From Fulvia fulva (taxonomy: Eukaryota > Ascomycota > Dothideomycetes > Mycosphaerellales > Mycosphaerellaceae): a DNA stretch of 64,000 nucleotides. Positions 52,924 to 62,540 of the stretch are shown in pieces. Where the stretch lies: positions 1,798,001 to 1,862,000 of the forward strand of contig NC_063017.1 of the NCBI RefSeq assembly GCF_020509005.1, read 5' to 3'. The translations under genes and the position numbers were made by a program. Numbering within the stretch: position 1 is the first letter of the stretch; each line of letters begins with the position of its first letter. The notes under the pieces were generated by a model, which saw only the letters and a program-made list of their open reading frames with translations, was not told the origin of the DNA and made no database searches.

Positions 52924-53679
52924 TCATCTTCGAGGCCTGACTCCCTTGTATCTCGTGCTTCCATCATCCAGGACTTTCCCATCAGATAGGGCGAGAACAC
53001 CGAGATTCCTTCTCAAAAGCTCGACATCAGGCACAATTGGTCCACCGCTATGCTCACGTTGGAAAGCCTCGATGACTTCCAAGACCTTCGCCTCGACATC
53101 AGGTTGCCGCTGGTTGTGGCCGCTCGTAACTCTAAGTCGAGCAATGTTCGCAACAGGCGCGGTCCACGTCGGGTCACCGATTGTGTTCTCCTTTGTGCAC
53201 TCGAGGTATCTCTCATACATGGTACCACCCACGAGCGTCAACCGACAATGGAACTCCTCATGTTGGAAATAAGCGCGTGCGTTCTTGGCGTAGTGGAGGG
53301 TAAACCAGCGCGTCATGGGAATCCTGGATGCGAGACGGCTCAGAAAAGCCTCAAGGCGATCACTGTGTTCTTGGTCACCCATGCTAGACAGGACAAGGCC
53401 TCGTGCCCTATGGTACCGGGGAAGGAACTCGCTCCGCATTTGCCGGTTCACCAGAGAGGCCGAGGGGTTGAGTCGCGATGCATTCCTCGGGTTTCGTTGC
53501 ATTGGAGTGATGTCTTCGCACTCGTCGTCGGCAACAATGTTCTGAACAGAGAGGTCGTAGATTCGGTCGCGCAGTTCTGCAGGAAGCCTAAAGAAATCGA
53601 AGAAGCCCTTGCGAGTGCTGCTGATATGATCTGAGCTAGCGGCCTGCGCTGCAGATTCGTGGTGATTTGCTGTATCCAT
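52924..53679 (-). CDS. 2EXR-like (LPAELRDRIY) protein
   Basis: Intact 251-residue single-exon gene, ATG at 53679 (MDTANHHESAAQ). The motif FFRLPAELRDRIYDLSV is at about residues 30-46, followed by PSASLVNRQMRSEFLPRY, the usual second conserved block of these fungal proteins (loosely F-box/2EXR-like), and a Trp/Tyr-containing middle (MTRWFTLHYAKNARAYF). No signal peptide or membrane segment. It is the only intact one of three similar genes between 49.6 and 53.7 kb and is on the opposite strand from the other two. Confidence 0.8.
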   Translation of the reverse strand: MDTANHHESAAQAASSDHISSTRKGFFDFFRLPAELRDRIYDLSVQNIVADDECEDITPMQRNPRNASRLNPSASLVNRQMRSEFLPRYHRARGLVLSSMGDQEHSDRLEAFLSRLASRIPMTRWFTLHYAKNARAYFQHEEFHCRLTLVGGTMYERYLECTKENTIGDPTWTAPVANIARLRVTSGHNQRQPDVEAKVLEVIEAFQREHSGGPIVPDVELLRRNLGVLALSDGKVLDDGSTRYKGVRPRR

Positions 53680-54284
53680 GTTGTCGAAGGCTGTATTGGA
53701 TTCTGACAGATGTGCTTCGCTTTTCGCAGGCGATATTTGAATTTCGGATATTGCTGCAATATGGTAGCCTCTTGGGTGTCAAATTTACGACCGACAAAGT
53801 GGGCGTGGGGGCTCAGGGCTTTAAGAAGATCCACCCAGTGCTGTCTGTGTTGTGTCAATTCCCTGATCTGGCTTTGTGTGAACCAAAAGGCGTGAACAAT
53901 ACTCATTCACGGGAGCGCAACTTTGACTCGATCTTCATTATTCACGACTGGACCGATCAAAAAGAGCATATGGGCCTCTGTCATTGTCTCGTCCACGTCT
54001 GGGTTCCTGCCGCAAGATAGCAAAGCGCTCTGTCATCGCTTTGCATCACCTCACGCTCGTCGATCTTCCCATCTTGCCCTAGAGGACGACTCAACGGTAC
54101 GGTGCCTTCATTCGATCAAAGCTCCTCATGGCGCGCCGCCTGATGCTTCCCACCAAGCTTCGCCATGTCCATCCTCCACACCAAGCACTTGTCCGCCTCT
54201 ATGCCCCCTCTCTCGATTTTCGCTCCCGGTCGATTGCTGTCCAAAGTTAGCCATCCACAATGCACTTTTCTTACACTCGTTCAC
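53680..54284. other. Intergenic, no gene supported
   Basis: 605 bases between the 2EXR-like start and the 3' end of the secreted-protein remnant. Short frames only. Confidence 0.4.
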
Positions 54285-54779
54285 TTACCACTTGCTGACG
54301 ACACGTGCGAAAGCTTCCAAACAATCCAGCTCATTCACATGCACACCACGCACCCTCGTAGCCCCATCACAATATTCGGCGTTGCCCAGCTTACCGGCTT
54401 CACACTCAACGCTAGCATGAATCTCGAGATCATCGTAGATGAAGATCATCTGCACGCCCGGCTCGGAGGGTCCGATGGGAATGACGGGGATGAGATCACA
54501 TGCCTGATGGACTGCAGTGAATGCGGCCTTCGTGGGAATGGAGTGAGTCTTCTGGTTGAGGCACGTGATGGCCTCGGCATTCTTGCCGATACTAACATTA
54601 GGTCAAAGACTGTAGGTGCTGAGATCGAGAGTGGCGGATGTGGCGGATGTGGCGGATGTGTTGTAGGTAGTGAGAAGGACGAGTTTTGGGGTCTCGTCGA
54701 TAAAGGCGGAGATCGGGCTGGTAGTGATACCGAAGGTGGTGAAGAGGCCCAATCGGACGAGGAGGCTGGAGAGGAGCAT
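54285..54779 (-). pseudogene. Secreted cysteine-containing protein with one in-frame TGA
   Basis: The frame from ATG 54779 to TAA 54285-54287 is 164 codons long and open except for TGA at 54603-54605 (codon 59). It starts with a signal peptide (LLSSLLVRLGLFTTFGITTS). A short ATSATSAT repeat precedes the stop (a 9-bp DNA repeat near 54640-54660). The part after the stop carries five cysteines (in TCLNQ, QACDL, VECEAG, EYCDGA and LDCLEA) and reads as a normal folded secreted protein. CGA-to-TGA explains the stop. No intron of the right phase removes it, although CTAAT-TTAG-like acceptor sequence follows closely, so an unseen splice form is the main alternative. An overlapping plus-strand frame is a shadow of this gene. 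Confidence 0.55.
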
Positions 54780-55278
54780 GGTGGCGGTCGTGATGTGGAT
54801 TGGAGGTGGTTTTGGCGCGGTGTTGATGGTCGAGGGTAGTCGGAATAAACCTGATGTAGGCGAGTCTTGAGGTCCTTAAGAATCGTTCGATGTCAAGAAC
54901 ATGTGGCCACGTTGGAGGTGGGGGGCTTGTGCTTCGCCCCTCAACGGAGCGAGTGAATGCTGCGGCGCTTCTCTTCACGCGAAAGAGGTAGACGCCGGGC
55001 CACTCGTGGCGTGCCCTCGACCAAGCAGCTGCAATTGCGCGGCAAGAGCGTCTGGCATCATTGCGTGGAGGCAGCTTTGTCCTCGAGGCATAGAACCGAC
55101 TGATCGCACAACGTGTGGCCCGCTTTTGTAGAGCTGAGCGGGCCAGGCCACGGAACTGCACCTTAGACTACTGAAGGCCAGATTGTGGGCTCGAGGCACC
55201 GCGAAGCGATGCTCACCTAATGTACATCTTCTATCTATATCCACATCAGACTCCCCACTGATTCCTCTTTTGTACACA
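54780..55278. other. Intergenic
   Basis: 499 bases between the secreted-protein remnant start and the COQ8 stop. Nothing further supported. Confidence 0.4.
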
Positions 55279-58059
55279 TCATCCATCAAGTATAACCTTC
55301 TTCTCCCTCCCCCTCCACACCTCAGCAGCTTTCGCAAACATCTCCCTCGCCGGGACTTTACTCTTCAACCTCGCACACAGCAAGAAAGCCCCACTCAACT
55401 TCCGATGAAGACTATACGTCTCCTCCGGCGGAGGCGCCAAACGCTCTCTCAGCATCAAGCCGATATTAGTCCTGACTCGGTCTGTGATCGTCTGATCCTC
55501 AAAGTCGTAGAATTCTGGAGCACTCTCCACGAATGGCTCCGCCAGAACCATGATACTGTCAATATGAGCTTTCAGCATTTCCTTGCTCTCTTGACCGGTG
55601 AGGTAGCCTAGTTCGATGGACAAGTCGCGGCAGGCGTCGCGGTCATTGCGGGAGGCGGCAATGAGAAGTTCGACGTAGGGTTGGACGAACTTGTCGGGAA
55701 ACTCGCGGCTAGCGCCAAAGTCGAGGAGTTCGAGCTTTTTCGTCTCACGGTTGTAGAGGAAGTTGGTCCAATTGGGATCGGTTTGCATGAACTGCCATTC
55801 CATCAATTCACGGAGGGAGAGGCGTAACACTTGTGTGCCGATCCAGTCGCGTTCGGCCTGTGTGAGGTCTTTGATTTTGGTGACAGCTGTACCGTGGAGA
55901 AATTCTGCTGTCAACACATCCGCACCCGAAGCTTCGGTGTAGACTGTCGGCACAGTGAATGTATCTGGCTCATCAATGACAAGTTCTTCTTTGAACTTGA
56001 CGCAGGCTTTCGCTTCGCGCTCATAGTCACACTCCCATCCAAGCTCTGTTCGAGCATTGGCGATGGTCTTGTCAAGGAACAGACCTTTCGGCAGTAGCTG
56101 TGACGCCGTCAGGAGCAGAGACAGGTTGTTCAGATCCGAGTCGATACTATCGCGAACACCAGGATACTGAATCTTGACAGCTACTTCCTGCTCGTTCAAT
56201 TTCAGTGTCGCTTTATGGACTTGTCCAATACTGGCCGCTGCGAATGGCTTCTCTTCAAACTTCGAGAACAGATCTCGCCAATCTGCACCAAGGTTGCGAA
56301 CCAGGACCTTGTCGCGCTGGGACGCTGGCATATAGTCCGCGCTGTCTTGCACACGCTGTAGTACGGCGTTGATTGTAGGTGGCAGCACTTTCGAGTCTTG
56401 GAAGCTGATCATCTGGCCTAGCTTGAGAGCTGCACCTCTCATCCGGCTGAGCTTGGCAACCAGGCGGTCGATGTTACCTTCGCTGAGCAACAGGCTACCT
56501 CCATTGGCAGGACTACCACCAGTGAAGCGCCTGAAGCCTTCTCCGACTGCTCCAAATGCCATGCTTGTGGCCAATCCACTGTACTGCCAGATGCGTCCGA
56601 ATCGAGTTGCTGGTACTCTTGACTCGTGCAACTCATACTGCTTCTCTTCAGGTTCTGATGGAGCTGCAGCTTCCTTGGCGATAGCTGCTGCGAGGTCCTG
56701 CGTCTCGACGTCGTGCTGCGCTGTGTCCGTTTCTGGTACTGACTTTGCAGCTTCATGATCCTGAGTGGGCTGTCCAGCAACCTGCTGCGATGCTTGCTCA
56801 CGCTTTCGTTGTTCCTCGGCCTTCACCATCTCGGGCAGCGGCTTCGGCGGTAGCCTTTGACGCGTAGCGTAAGGATTCTCTGCTGTCTGTCCTGCCTGGC
56901 CAAGCATGCGAGATACTCTCGGACTGTGGAATGCATCGATGTTGATGTCTCCTGGCAGTTGATCGAGCGTGTCAGATACGGAAGGCGAGGGAAATGTGTC
57001 CTGATTGAGGTCTCGGTGTGCCGGTACAGGAGGCTGCTCTGCATGTTCCGGCAAGCTAGAGTCCACATTGGAAGGACGTTCTGTCGTGTCTGCAGCTGGT
57101 CGTTGATTGAAAGTGTCTTGTCCATAGATGCTTCGATTGGCAGGCTGTGTATTTGCCGCAGTAGTCGGTAAGGGATCTTGCGTGCCACTCTCCAAAGTCA
57201 CCACGATCTCGGTCCAGGCCTTGCCCTTCTCTCGTAGTGTCCGCACGTGGTCCACTGCGACGGGAAAACGTGTCCTCATCTTGGACTTCAGCAGCGCTGT
57301 GACCTTCTGCCAATCCTTCGTGTTCTCCCACGTCTCCTCTATCTCCACAATCTCATCCGGCGATAGCCTCTTCATCACGGGCTTCACCTCTTGCTGTGCG
57401 TCTCCCTCCTCCACGAACGCGACAATATCCGACCAGGACCTGCCACCATCCCGCATATCCTGCAGCAGTGCCACCTGATCTGGCTGCCATTGCACCGCTC
57501 TCGAAGGACTACACAGCGCCGCAGTAACATCCGGCCACGTCGACCCACCTTCACGCATGTCCCGAATCAACTCAACATGCTCTTTAGGCTTCCCTCGCAG
57601 CGCATCTCTCAATGTAGTCTCCGCCTGTACTTTCCGCTCCTGCTCTCTTCTCCTCAGGCTCGCAAACGACCCATCATCGTTGCCAGTTCTCCTCGCCTGA
57701 GAGATTGTGTCTGCTGCACCATAGAAGCCAGTGTCCCTCGCCAGATTCTCTGCCTCTTTCGCCGCATTGCCAACTGTCTCTTCTGCTTTGCGCTTCACTG
57801 TTTCCGCTCCTCTTCGTGCCTCCTCTTGCGCTTGTCCCTGCTGCCAGCTCGGCGCATCCTCGTTGAAGCGCTTCGCAAGCTCGATCGCAGCTCCAACGGT
57901 CACTGTCACGCGATCTGTCTGGCTTTTGACGGCCTTCGCGAGAGAAGAAGTGCGGGTATACAGCTCCCATTGCTCGCGGCGAATGGCAAAATGTGATTTG
58001 GCTACATGTCGTCCGGCAGTGACGATTTTGGCCGCGTCCAGCAGACGTTTGCCGGCCAT
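55279..58059 (-). CDS. coq8: COQ8 / ABC1 atypical kinase with long repeat-bearing N-terminus
   Basis: COQ8 is a mitochondrial UbiB-family ATPase/kinase needed for coenzyme Q synthesis. Family motifs in order: KxGQ-type LKLGQMISFQD (about residue 545), the Ala-rich AAASIGQVH replacing the Gly-rich loop (about 606), VAVKIQYPG with the ATP lysine (about 628), and LLDFGASREF (about 779). The protein has 926 residues, against about 500 in yeast COQ8. The extra N-terminal half holds a tandem helical motif, (V)xLxxDMRxGGxSWxDIVxxL, in copies near residues 162, 197, 237 and 270, followed by a disordered Gln/Pro-rich linker. Single exon from ATG 58059 (MAGKRLLDAAK); TAG-type stop at 55279. Intact. Confidence 0.95.
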   Translation of the reverse strand: MAGKRLLDAAKIVTAGRHVAKSHFAIRREQWELYTRTSSLAKAVKSQTDRVTVTVGAAIELAKRFNEDAPSWQQGQAQEEARRGAETVKRKAEETVGNAAKEAENLARDTGFYGAADTISQARRTGNDDGSFASLRRREQERKVQAETTLRDALRGKPKEHVELIRDMREGGSTWPDVTAALCSPSRAVQWQPDQVALLQDMRDGGRSWSDIVAFVEEGDAQQEVKPVMKRLSPDEIVEIEETWENTKDWQKVTALLKSKMRTRFPVAVDHVRTLREKGKAWTEIVVTLESGTQDPLPTTAANTQPANRSIYGQDTFNQRPAADTTERPSNVDSSLPEHAEQPPVPAHRDLNQDTFPSPSVSDTLDQLPGDINIDAFHSPRVSRMLGQAGQTAENPYATRQRLPPKPLPEMVKAEEQRKREQASQQVAGQPTQDHEAAKSVPETDTAQHDVETQDLAAAIAKEAAAPSEPEEKQYELHESRVPATRFGRIWQYSGLATSMAFGAVGEGFRRFTGGSPANGGSLLLSEGNIDRLVAKLSRMRGAALKLGQMISFQDSKVLPPTINAVLQRVQDSADYMPASQRDKVLVRNLGADWRDLFSKFEEKPFAAASIGQVHKATLKLNEQEVAVKIQYPGVRDSIDSDLNNLSLLLTASQLLPKGLFLDKTIANARTELGWECDYEREAKACVKFKEELVIDEPDTFTVPTVYTEASGADVLTAEFLHGTAVTKIKDLTQAERDWIGTQVLRLSLRELMEWQFMQTDPNWTNFLYNRETKKLELLDFGASREFPDKFVQPYVELLIAASRNDRDACRDLSIELGYLTGQESKEMLKAHIDSIMVLAEPFVESAPEFYDFEDQTITDRVRTNIGLMLRERLAPPPEETYSLHRKLSGAFLLCARLKSKVPAREMFAKAAEVWRGREKKVILDG

Positions 58060-58709
58060 CGACTAGAACGTTGCAGGAATGGTCACGGCTCTATGGCCAA
58101 TGTCGATTGCTACCGCATGTTCTACGAACGTTGTCAATGCATGTGTTTAAGAAGAGCGTCATTGACGATGTGCAATGTTGAAACATGACTAAGCACGAAT
58201 CCAGACGACAGTTTTGGGTTCGGTCTCGTCGACGACCATGGTCAAATATGTACTGAGTATTGGCTGAGGATCGGTCTGCAAGCCACGAATAGTCGGCAAC
58301 TTGTTCTTGGGAAGCTACGATCAACGACTACCTCCATCAAGAAGTCTAAGTGTCGATATGCAGCGCCTTTGCCACATTGGGTAACATCAGCGTAAGAACC
58401 ACCATCGCCAGGAACCTTGCCAGCAATGCATCACGACATCTACCTGTCGTCTTCTGCTCCGGTCCTGATAGGCATCTTGCTCGGCTCTCAGCTCTCTGAC
58501 CATCATCTCATCGTCCAGGCTGGCCATTCCTGGGGCGCGCTGCTCGGCCGACTTTCGAATTCTGCTTTTGGTCCAGGGCAACAACATTCGTCCCGTCATT
58601 GTTCGCGGCTTGGCGAAGAGCAGGAGGCATTGGCAGAGTGCCTCAACTCGCGAGCCTGTGCTGCGGCCACGGCAGTGAACGTCCAGATTACTCTCGATGC
58701 AGACAGACC
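58060..58709. other. Intergenic
   Basis: 650 bases between two minus-strand genes. A frame of about 65 codons after an internal ATG (contains ASLDDEMMVRELRAEQDAY) looks faintly coding but has no support beyond composition. Confidence 0.35.
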
Positions 58710-59987
58710 TCATACAGCGACAGTCTCGCCAACATGGCATAGCCCGCAGCTGCCTTTCTTCGTATCCACTTCTTCACCATCACCTTCAACCCCACCACCA
58801 GCCCACATCCCCTCCTTTTGAGCAGTTTCGCGCCATCTTCGAGGTGGATCCGTGACAGGCTCAAAAGTGCCACTGAGCCCACCTCTGACTGTCCCATAGT
58901 GCATACCAATGCTTAGCTTCGACCTCACAGCCTTGTGAATCTCAAGAGTCTGCTCTGGGTGTGCATGTATCGCACTCATGAACTCGGGAGGACTGAACAA
59001 GCCAATTGGGAGCATTGCGAGATCGAATGGTCCAAGAGTCTGGCCGATCTGCTCGAAAGCAGGACATGCACTATCAGCTTTGAGTGATTTGTAGGCGGTG
59101 TCGCCTGCGAAGTAGAGTGATTTTGGTGATGATGTTGTGGTCTCTGGAGTCTTGATAACGTAGGAACACCAAAGCGCGTGACCATGATCCCAAAGCGTTC
59201 TGCCGGAGAAGTGTTGTGCTGGCGTACAGGTCAGTTCGACCGAACCGACGCCATCAATGCCAAACCGTCGGCTCTCCCACCAGTCCAGCTCCGTCACCTC
59301 GTCTGCGGTGCAGCCAACGGTTTGCAGGTACCAGTCTTTGCTATTGAGTCCAGCAACGAAGTGCACCTTGCCTTTCAGCTTCTGATACAGTGGTGTGACC
59401 GTGTGAATGTCTAAGTGGTCATAGTGATTATGGCTGATGCAGATGATGTCCACGTCCGGCAGTTCCTCAATCTTACATGGTGGAGGGGTGTATCGCTTGG
59501 GCCCAGCAAAGCTAATAGGACTCGTACGTTCGCTGAACACGGCATCAAACAAAATCCTCACTCCTCTCTCGCAGCCATGTGCAGCTGGTGTCTCGACCAG
59601 GAAGCCGGCGTGACCAAGCCATGTTGCTCGCAGTTTATCTTTCTGTTCAAAGCCCCATGTTGGCCTGACAACCTTGACCAGCTGATCTGAACGAGTACCA
59701 TTCGGACCTTCAGGAACGGGTACGAAGTCCTTCTCGGGATGGCTGCCAAACTTCAATTTGAAGCCAGCGAACCTTTCGTTCTCTTGGAAAGATGGCCAAG
59801 GATTCTTGAATCCCGTCCCTGGAGGTGATACATGGTGAGCCCTTGCTGTGGTTGGATCTGGAGTACGGCTTGGCAATTCTGTAACTTTTACTGTCGATAT
59901 GGTAGCCATGCTGTAGGCTCTGTAATATGTTGTCGATCTCGGCGATCTAGGCAAACGACCGATACATCGCCTTAATAGCACTGACAT
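58710..59987 (-). CDS. NAPE-hydrolysing phospholipase D-like metallo-beta-lactamase
   Basis: The family (human NAPE-PLD, yeast FMP30) releases N-acylethanolamines from membrane N-acyl phospholipids. ATG 59987 gives a basic leader (MSVLLRRCIGRLPRSPRS), consistent with mitochondria as for FMP30; a later ATG would remove it. The fold is marked by PWPSFQENERF, RATWLGHAGFLVETP, the zinc motif SHNHYDHLD (H-x-H-x-D-H), TCTPAQHFSGRTLWD, YFAGDTAY (metal Asp) and GMHYGTVRGG. About 425 residues, single exon. It is divergent from RAD14 (352 bases between starts). Intact. Confidence 0.92.
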   Translation of the reverse strand: MSVLLRRCIGRLPRSPRSTTYYRAYSMATISTVKVTELPSRTPDPTTARAHHVSPPGTGFKNPWPSFQENERFAGFKLKFGSHPEKDFVPVPEGPNGTRSDQLVKVVRPTWGFEQKDKLRATWLGHAGFLVETPAAHGCERGVRILFDAVFSERTSPISFAGPKRYTPPPCKIEELPDVDIICISHNHYDHLDIHTVTPLYQKLKGKVHFVAGLNSKDWYLQTVGCTADEVTELDWWESRRFGIDGVGSVELTCTPAQHFSGRTLWDHGHALWCSYVIKTPETTTSSPKSLYFAGDTAYKSLKADSACPAFEQIGQTLGPFDLAMLPIGLFSPPEFMSAIHAHPEQTLEIHKAVRSKLSIGMHYGTVRGGLSGTFEPVTDPPRRWRETAQKEGMWAGGGVEGDGEEVDTKKGSCGLCHVGETVAV

Positions 59988-60339
59988 GTCCGGACTTAGC
60001 GGTTCATGATGCAACTGTCGGAGTTGAAATACTCCGATTGCGAAGCTAGTGCATCACTAGGCGGTACCTTTCGAGATGTGTATGCGAGCTGTGAATGAAG
60101 CATCAAAGGAATCAGCTTGGGGACTAGACTGGAATGTTGGTGAATGTTGCGACACGATCGAACGGAAGTGATGGCCAACAAAGGCAAGGACATGGATCGG
60201 AAGCATCTCCGCTCTGCCAGCGCCAATCGGATCACATGTGTTGTCTCCGAGCATGACATCGCCACCAGCAACACCTTGAGCTTCGATCTTACTTCCTCTT
60301 CCTGCCGTAGTCCTTCGAGTCTACAGTATACAGCACAAC
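59988..60339. promoter_or_regulatory. Divergent promoter between NAPE-PLD-like gene and RAD14
   Basis: 352 bases between the two starts. No particular site recognised. Confidence 0.4.
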
Positions 60340-61458
60340 ATGGCCGACACAGAGCGGCCAAAGACGCCGCCGAGGCCAGCAACCACCGCGAAACCACCCA
60401 TAACGCCCGAGCAAGTCCGGCGCATGGAAGAGTCCCGTCTGCGAGCCAAAGCGCTCCGATTACAGCAGGAGGCAGCATCGAACAGACAAGGCCCTAGCAA
60501 AGCACAGCCATACCCCGTCGCTGGGCAAAAACGAGCACATGCAGCGATAGTGGACAGAAATGGTCCAGCCAACAGTAGAGATGCTCGCACTACCAACAAG
60601 CCCAACAGCAACAATGGTCTGGCCCAGTCCGCAGATACAGACATACGGCCAGCACGGAAGTTCCAGAAGTATGTGGAGTATGACTTCAGCAAGATGACAG
60701 ACACGAAGGGTGGCTTCATGACGCATGAGGATGATCCGCATAACAAGACCTTGAACGCTCCAGATGCGGACGGCAAGCCTGCGCATATGTCCTTGAAAGA
60801 GTGGGAGACGCAGCAGCTACAACGACGGCTGCGGAACCAGCGAGCAGGACCGTACGAGCCAGGTCTGTCAGTGTTCAAGGAGAATGCAAAGAAGTGCCGG
60901 GAGTGCGGTAGCTTGGAGATCGACTGGCAGTGGGACGAAGTGTTCCACATACACGTCTGCAATACAGACAAGGAGAAATACCCTGAGAAGTACTCGCTGT
61001 TGACCAAGACCGAGGCCAAAGAAGACTATCTCCTTACAGATCCCGAGTTGAAAGACGAACAACTACTTCCACATCTCGAAAAGCCGAATCCTCACAAAGC
61101 ACACTGGAACAGCATGATGCTGTATCTACGATGTCAGATAGAAGAGTATGCATTCTCAGACAAGAAGTGGGGTAGCCCAGAAGCCCTTGACAAAGAGTTC
61201 GAGAAGCGGCAGAAAGATGCGAAAGATAGGAAGGAGAAAAAGTTCAAGAACAAGCTGCAGGAGCTGAAGAAGAGGACAAGAGTTGATGCATACAAGCGTG
61301 CGAGAGGCGGAGGAGGTGGAGAATTTGGAGATGTCCTTGGAGGAGGCAAGCATGAACATGAGTGGGGACGGAGCGTGGATGACCCCGAGACGGGCATGAT
61401 GAAGAAGAGGTGCAATGAGTGTGGTATGGAGGTTGAGGAGCTGGAACTGGAGCTGTGA
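60340..61458 (+). CDS. rad14: DNA-damage recognition protein RAD14 (XPA homologue)
   Basis: RAD14/XPA checks damage in nucleotide-excision repair. 372 residues, single exon. The N-terminus is Lys/Pro-rich; the core has KKCRECGSLEIDWQWDEVF, then HVCNTDKEKYPEKYSLLTKT, DYLLTDPEL, KPNPHKAHWNSMMLYLRCQIEEYAF and a charged coiled region, and the C-terminus has KKRCNECGMEVEELE. An oddity: in the zinc finger, cysteines at residues 186, 189 and 207 are in place, but the fourth ligand position (210) is Asp (GAC at 60967-60969) where XPA proteins have Cys. The rest is well conserved, so the gene is probably functional, with Asp possibly serving as ligand. Confidence 0.95.
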   Translation: MADTERPKTPPRPATTAKPPITPEQVRRMEESRLRAKALRLQQEAASNRQGPSKAQPYPVAGQKRAHAAIVDRNGPANSRDARTTNKPNSNNGLAQSADTDIRPARKFQKYVEYDFSKMTDTKGGFMTHEDDPHNKTLNAPDADGKPAHMSLKEWETQQLQRRLRNQRAGPYEPGLSVFKENAKKCRECGSLEIDWQWDEVFHIHVCNTDKEKYPEKYSLLTKTEAKEDYLLTDPELKDEQLLPHLEKPNPHKAHWNSMMLYLRCQIEEYAFSDKKWGSPEALDKEFEKRQKDAKDRKEKKFKNKLQELKKRTRVDAYKRARGGGGGEFGDVLGGGKHEHEWGRSVDDPETGMMKKRCNECGMEVEELELEL

Positions 61459-61914
61459 ATATAGGTGTGGTTGTGCTTTTGATTTATGGTTTTTCGCGTA
61501 TGATACCCAATGACAATGACGTTACGAGCTCCGTGCTTTCTTGATCAGGTTTCAGCATGCTCGCCAAACAACCCAGCCGTCCTTGGGTTCAGCGTATGTG
61601 TCAAGACGGCGATGAGTCTTCCAGCATTGAATGGTGACCGTCCAATAAACAAAACTCGGGATGCCACGTGGCGGCTAATGCAATTTGAGCTTCATTCACT
61701 TCGAATTCTGAATGGCTGCCTAAAGTTGCAGGGTTTCCGGCGCTTCCCGCTTTCCGCCGCTCTTAGCGCCGTTTCCCGAGCATAAGAATTTCCCACGCTT
61801 CTCGAACTTGTCCTTTTTCTCCTCAACCACGAAGGCGATGCAACACCAGATCCACCCTCGCGCGTTCATCTCGCCGGCAGTCACTGACTCGGCAGTCATC
61901 TTACCACCATCAAA
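61459..61914. other. Intergenic
   Basis: 456 bases after RAD14. No gene supported. Confidence 0.4.
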
Positions 61915-62155
61915 CATCAGAAAGAGTCAAGAGCCAGTCAAAAGAACACACAAGAGAGGCCACCAGAAAACATCGAGTCAAGAGCCAGCAAAAACATACC
62001 ACAAGTGGCCACCATAAGAAACAAATCGAGGGCCAGCAACAACATATCGCAAGTGGCCACCAGAAAAAACAAGTCGAGGGCCAGCAGAAACATAGCACAA
62101 GTGGCATCAGAAAAAATCAAGTCAAGAGCCAGCAGAAACATACAGCAAGTGGCCA
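61915..62155 (+). repeat. Minisatellite, about five 45-53-bp units
   Basis: Units are built around TCGAGGGCCAGCA, then an (A/C)ACATA...CA-AAGTGGCCACC block and a run of A. Copies differ by small indels and substitutions. Two units are 48 bp and keep a plus-strand frame (KSRASRNIAQVA-type, 16 residues), but the frame is not kept throughout and no gene is proposed. Confidence 0.75.
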
Positions 62156-62177
62156 CCTACTACTACAAAGCGCGGCG

Positions 62178-62540
62178 CAACAGCTTGTCGATCCCACTAC
62201 AGCTACAGCAGAGTCCTGGACGAACTAGTCGGTGCGGAGGTGCGACCTGCTGTGTCGCCGCGACTCTTCCAGTCCTCTTCTACCCGCTGATCGACCTCAC
62301 AGAGCACGAACGCAACAGCTTGTCGGTCCCGCCATAGCTATAGCAGGGTCCTAGACGAACTAGTTGGCGGGACACCAATCGACAAGCTGAGTAGTCGCCA
62401 CTCTTCGATTCTTCATCTACACCCTGATCTACCTCATGGAATGCGGACACAACAGCTTGTCGGTCATACCTTAGCTCCACAGTTGGTGTGACACCAATCG
62501 ACATGTTGAGCTGTCGCGACTCTTCGATGAACCTCTCGCC
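62178..62540. repeat. Three 136-bp tandem repeats with internal inverted repeat
   Basis: CAACAGCTTGTCG starts at 62178, 62313 and 62450 (spacing 135 and 137). Units share GACGAACTAGT, CACCAATCGACA and CGACTCTTC blocks. In the second unit AGCTTGTCGGTCCCGCC and, about 50 bases on, GGCGGGACACCAATCGACAAGCT can pair as a long hairpin. Confidence 0.7.

Noticed and set aside
1..54779. Stop-codon reassignment (TAG as Gln), suggested by many TAG-interrupted frames
   Set aside because: Intact genes here end at TAG, TGA and TAA in the normal way (NOP2 at TAG, IDO and P450 at TGA), and the transposon stops sit in RIP context.
54165..54839. Plus-strand 224-codon frame
   Set aside because: It is antisense to a better gene model with signal peptide and cysteines; its C-terminus is Gly/Asp-rich shadow sequence.
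60321..61019. Minus-strand 232-codon frame
   Set aside because: Antisense to RAD14, Cys/Ser-rich shadow.
61915..62155. CRISPR-like array
   Set aside because: Units are contiguous with variable length and no unique spacers; the genome is eukaryotic.
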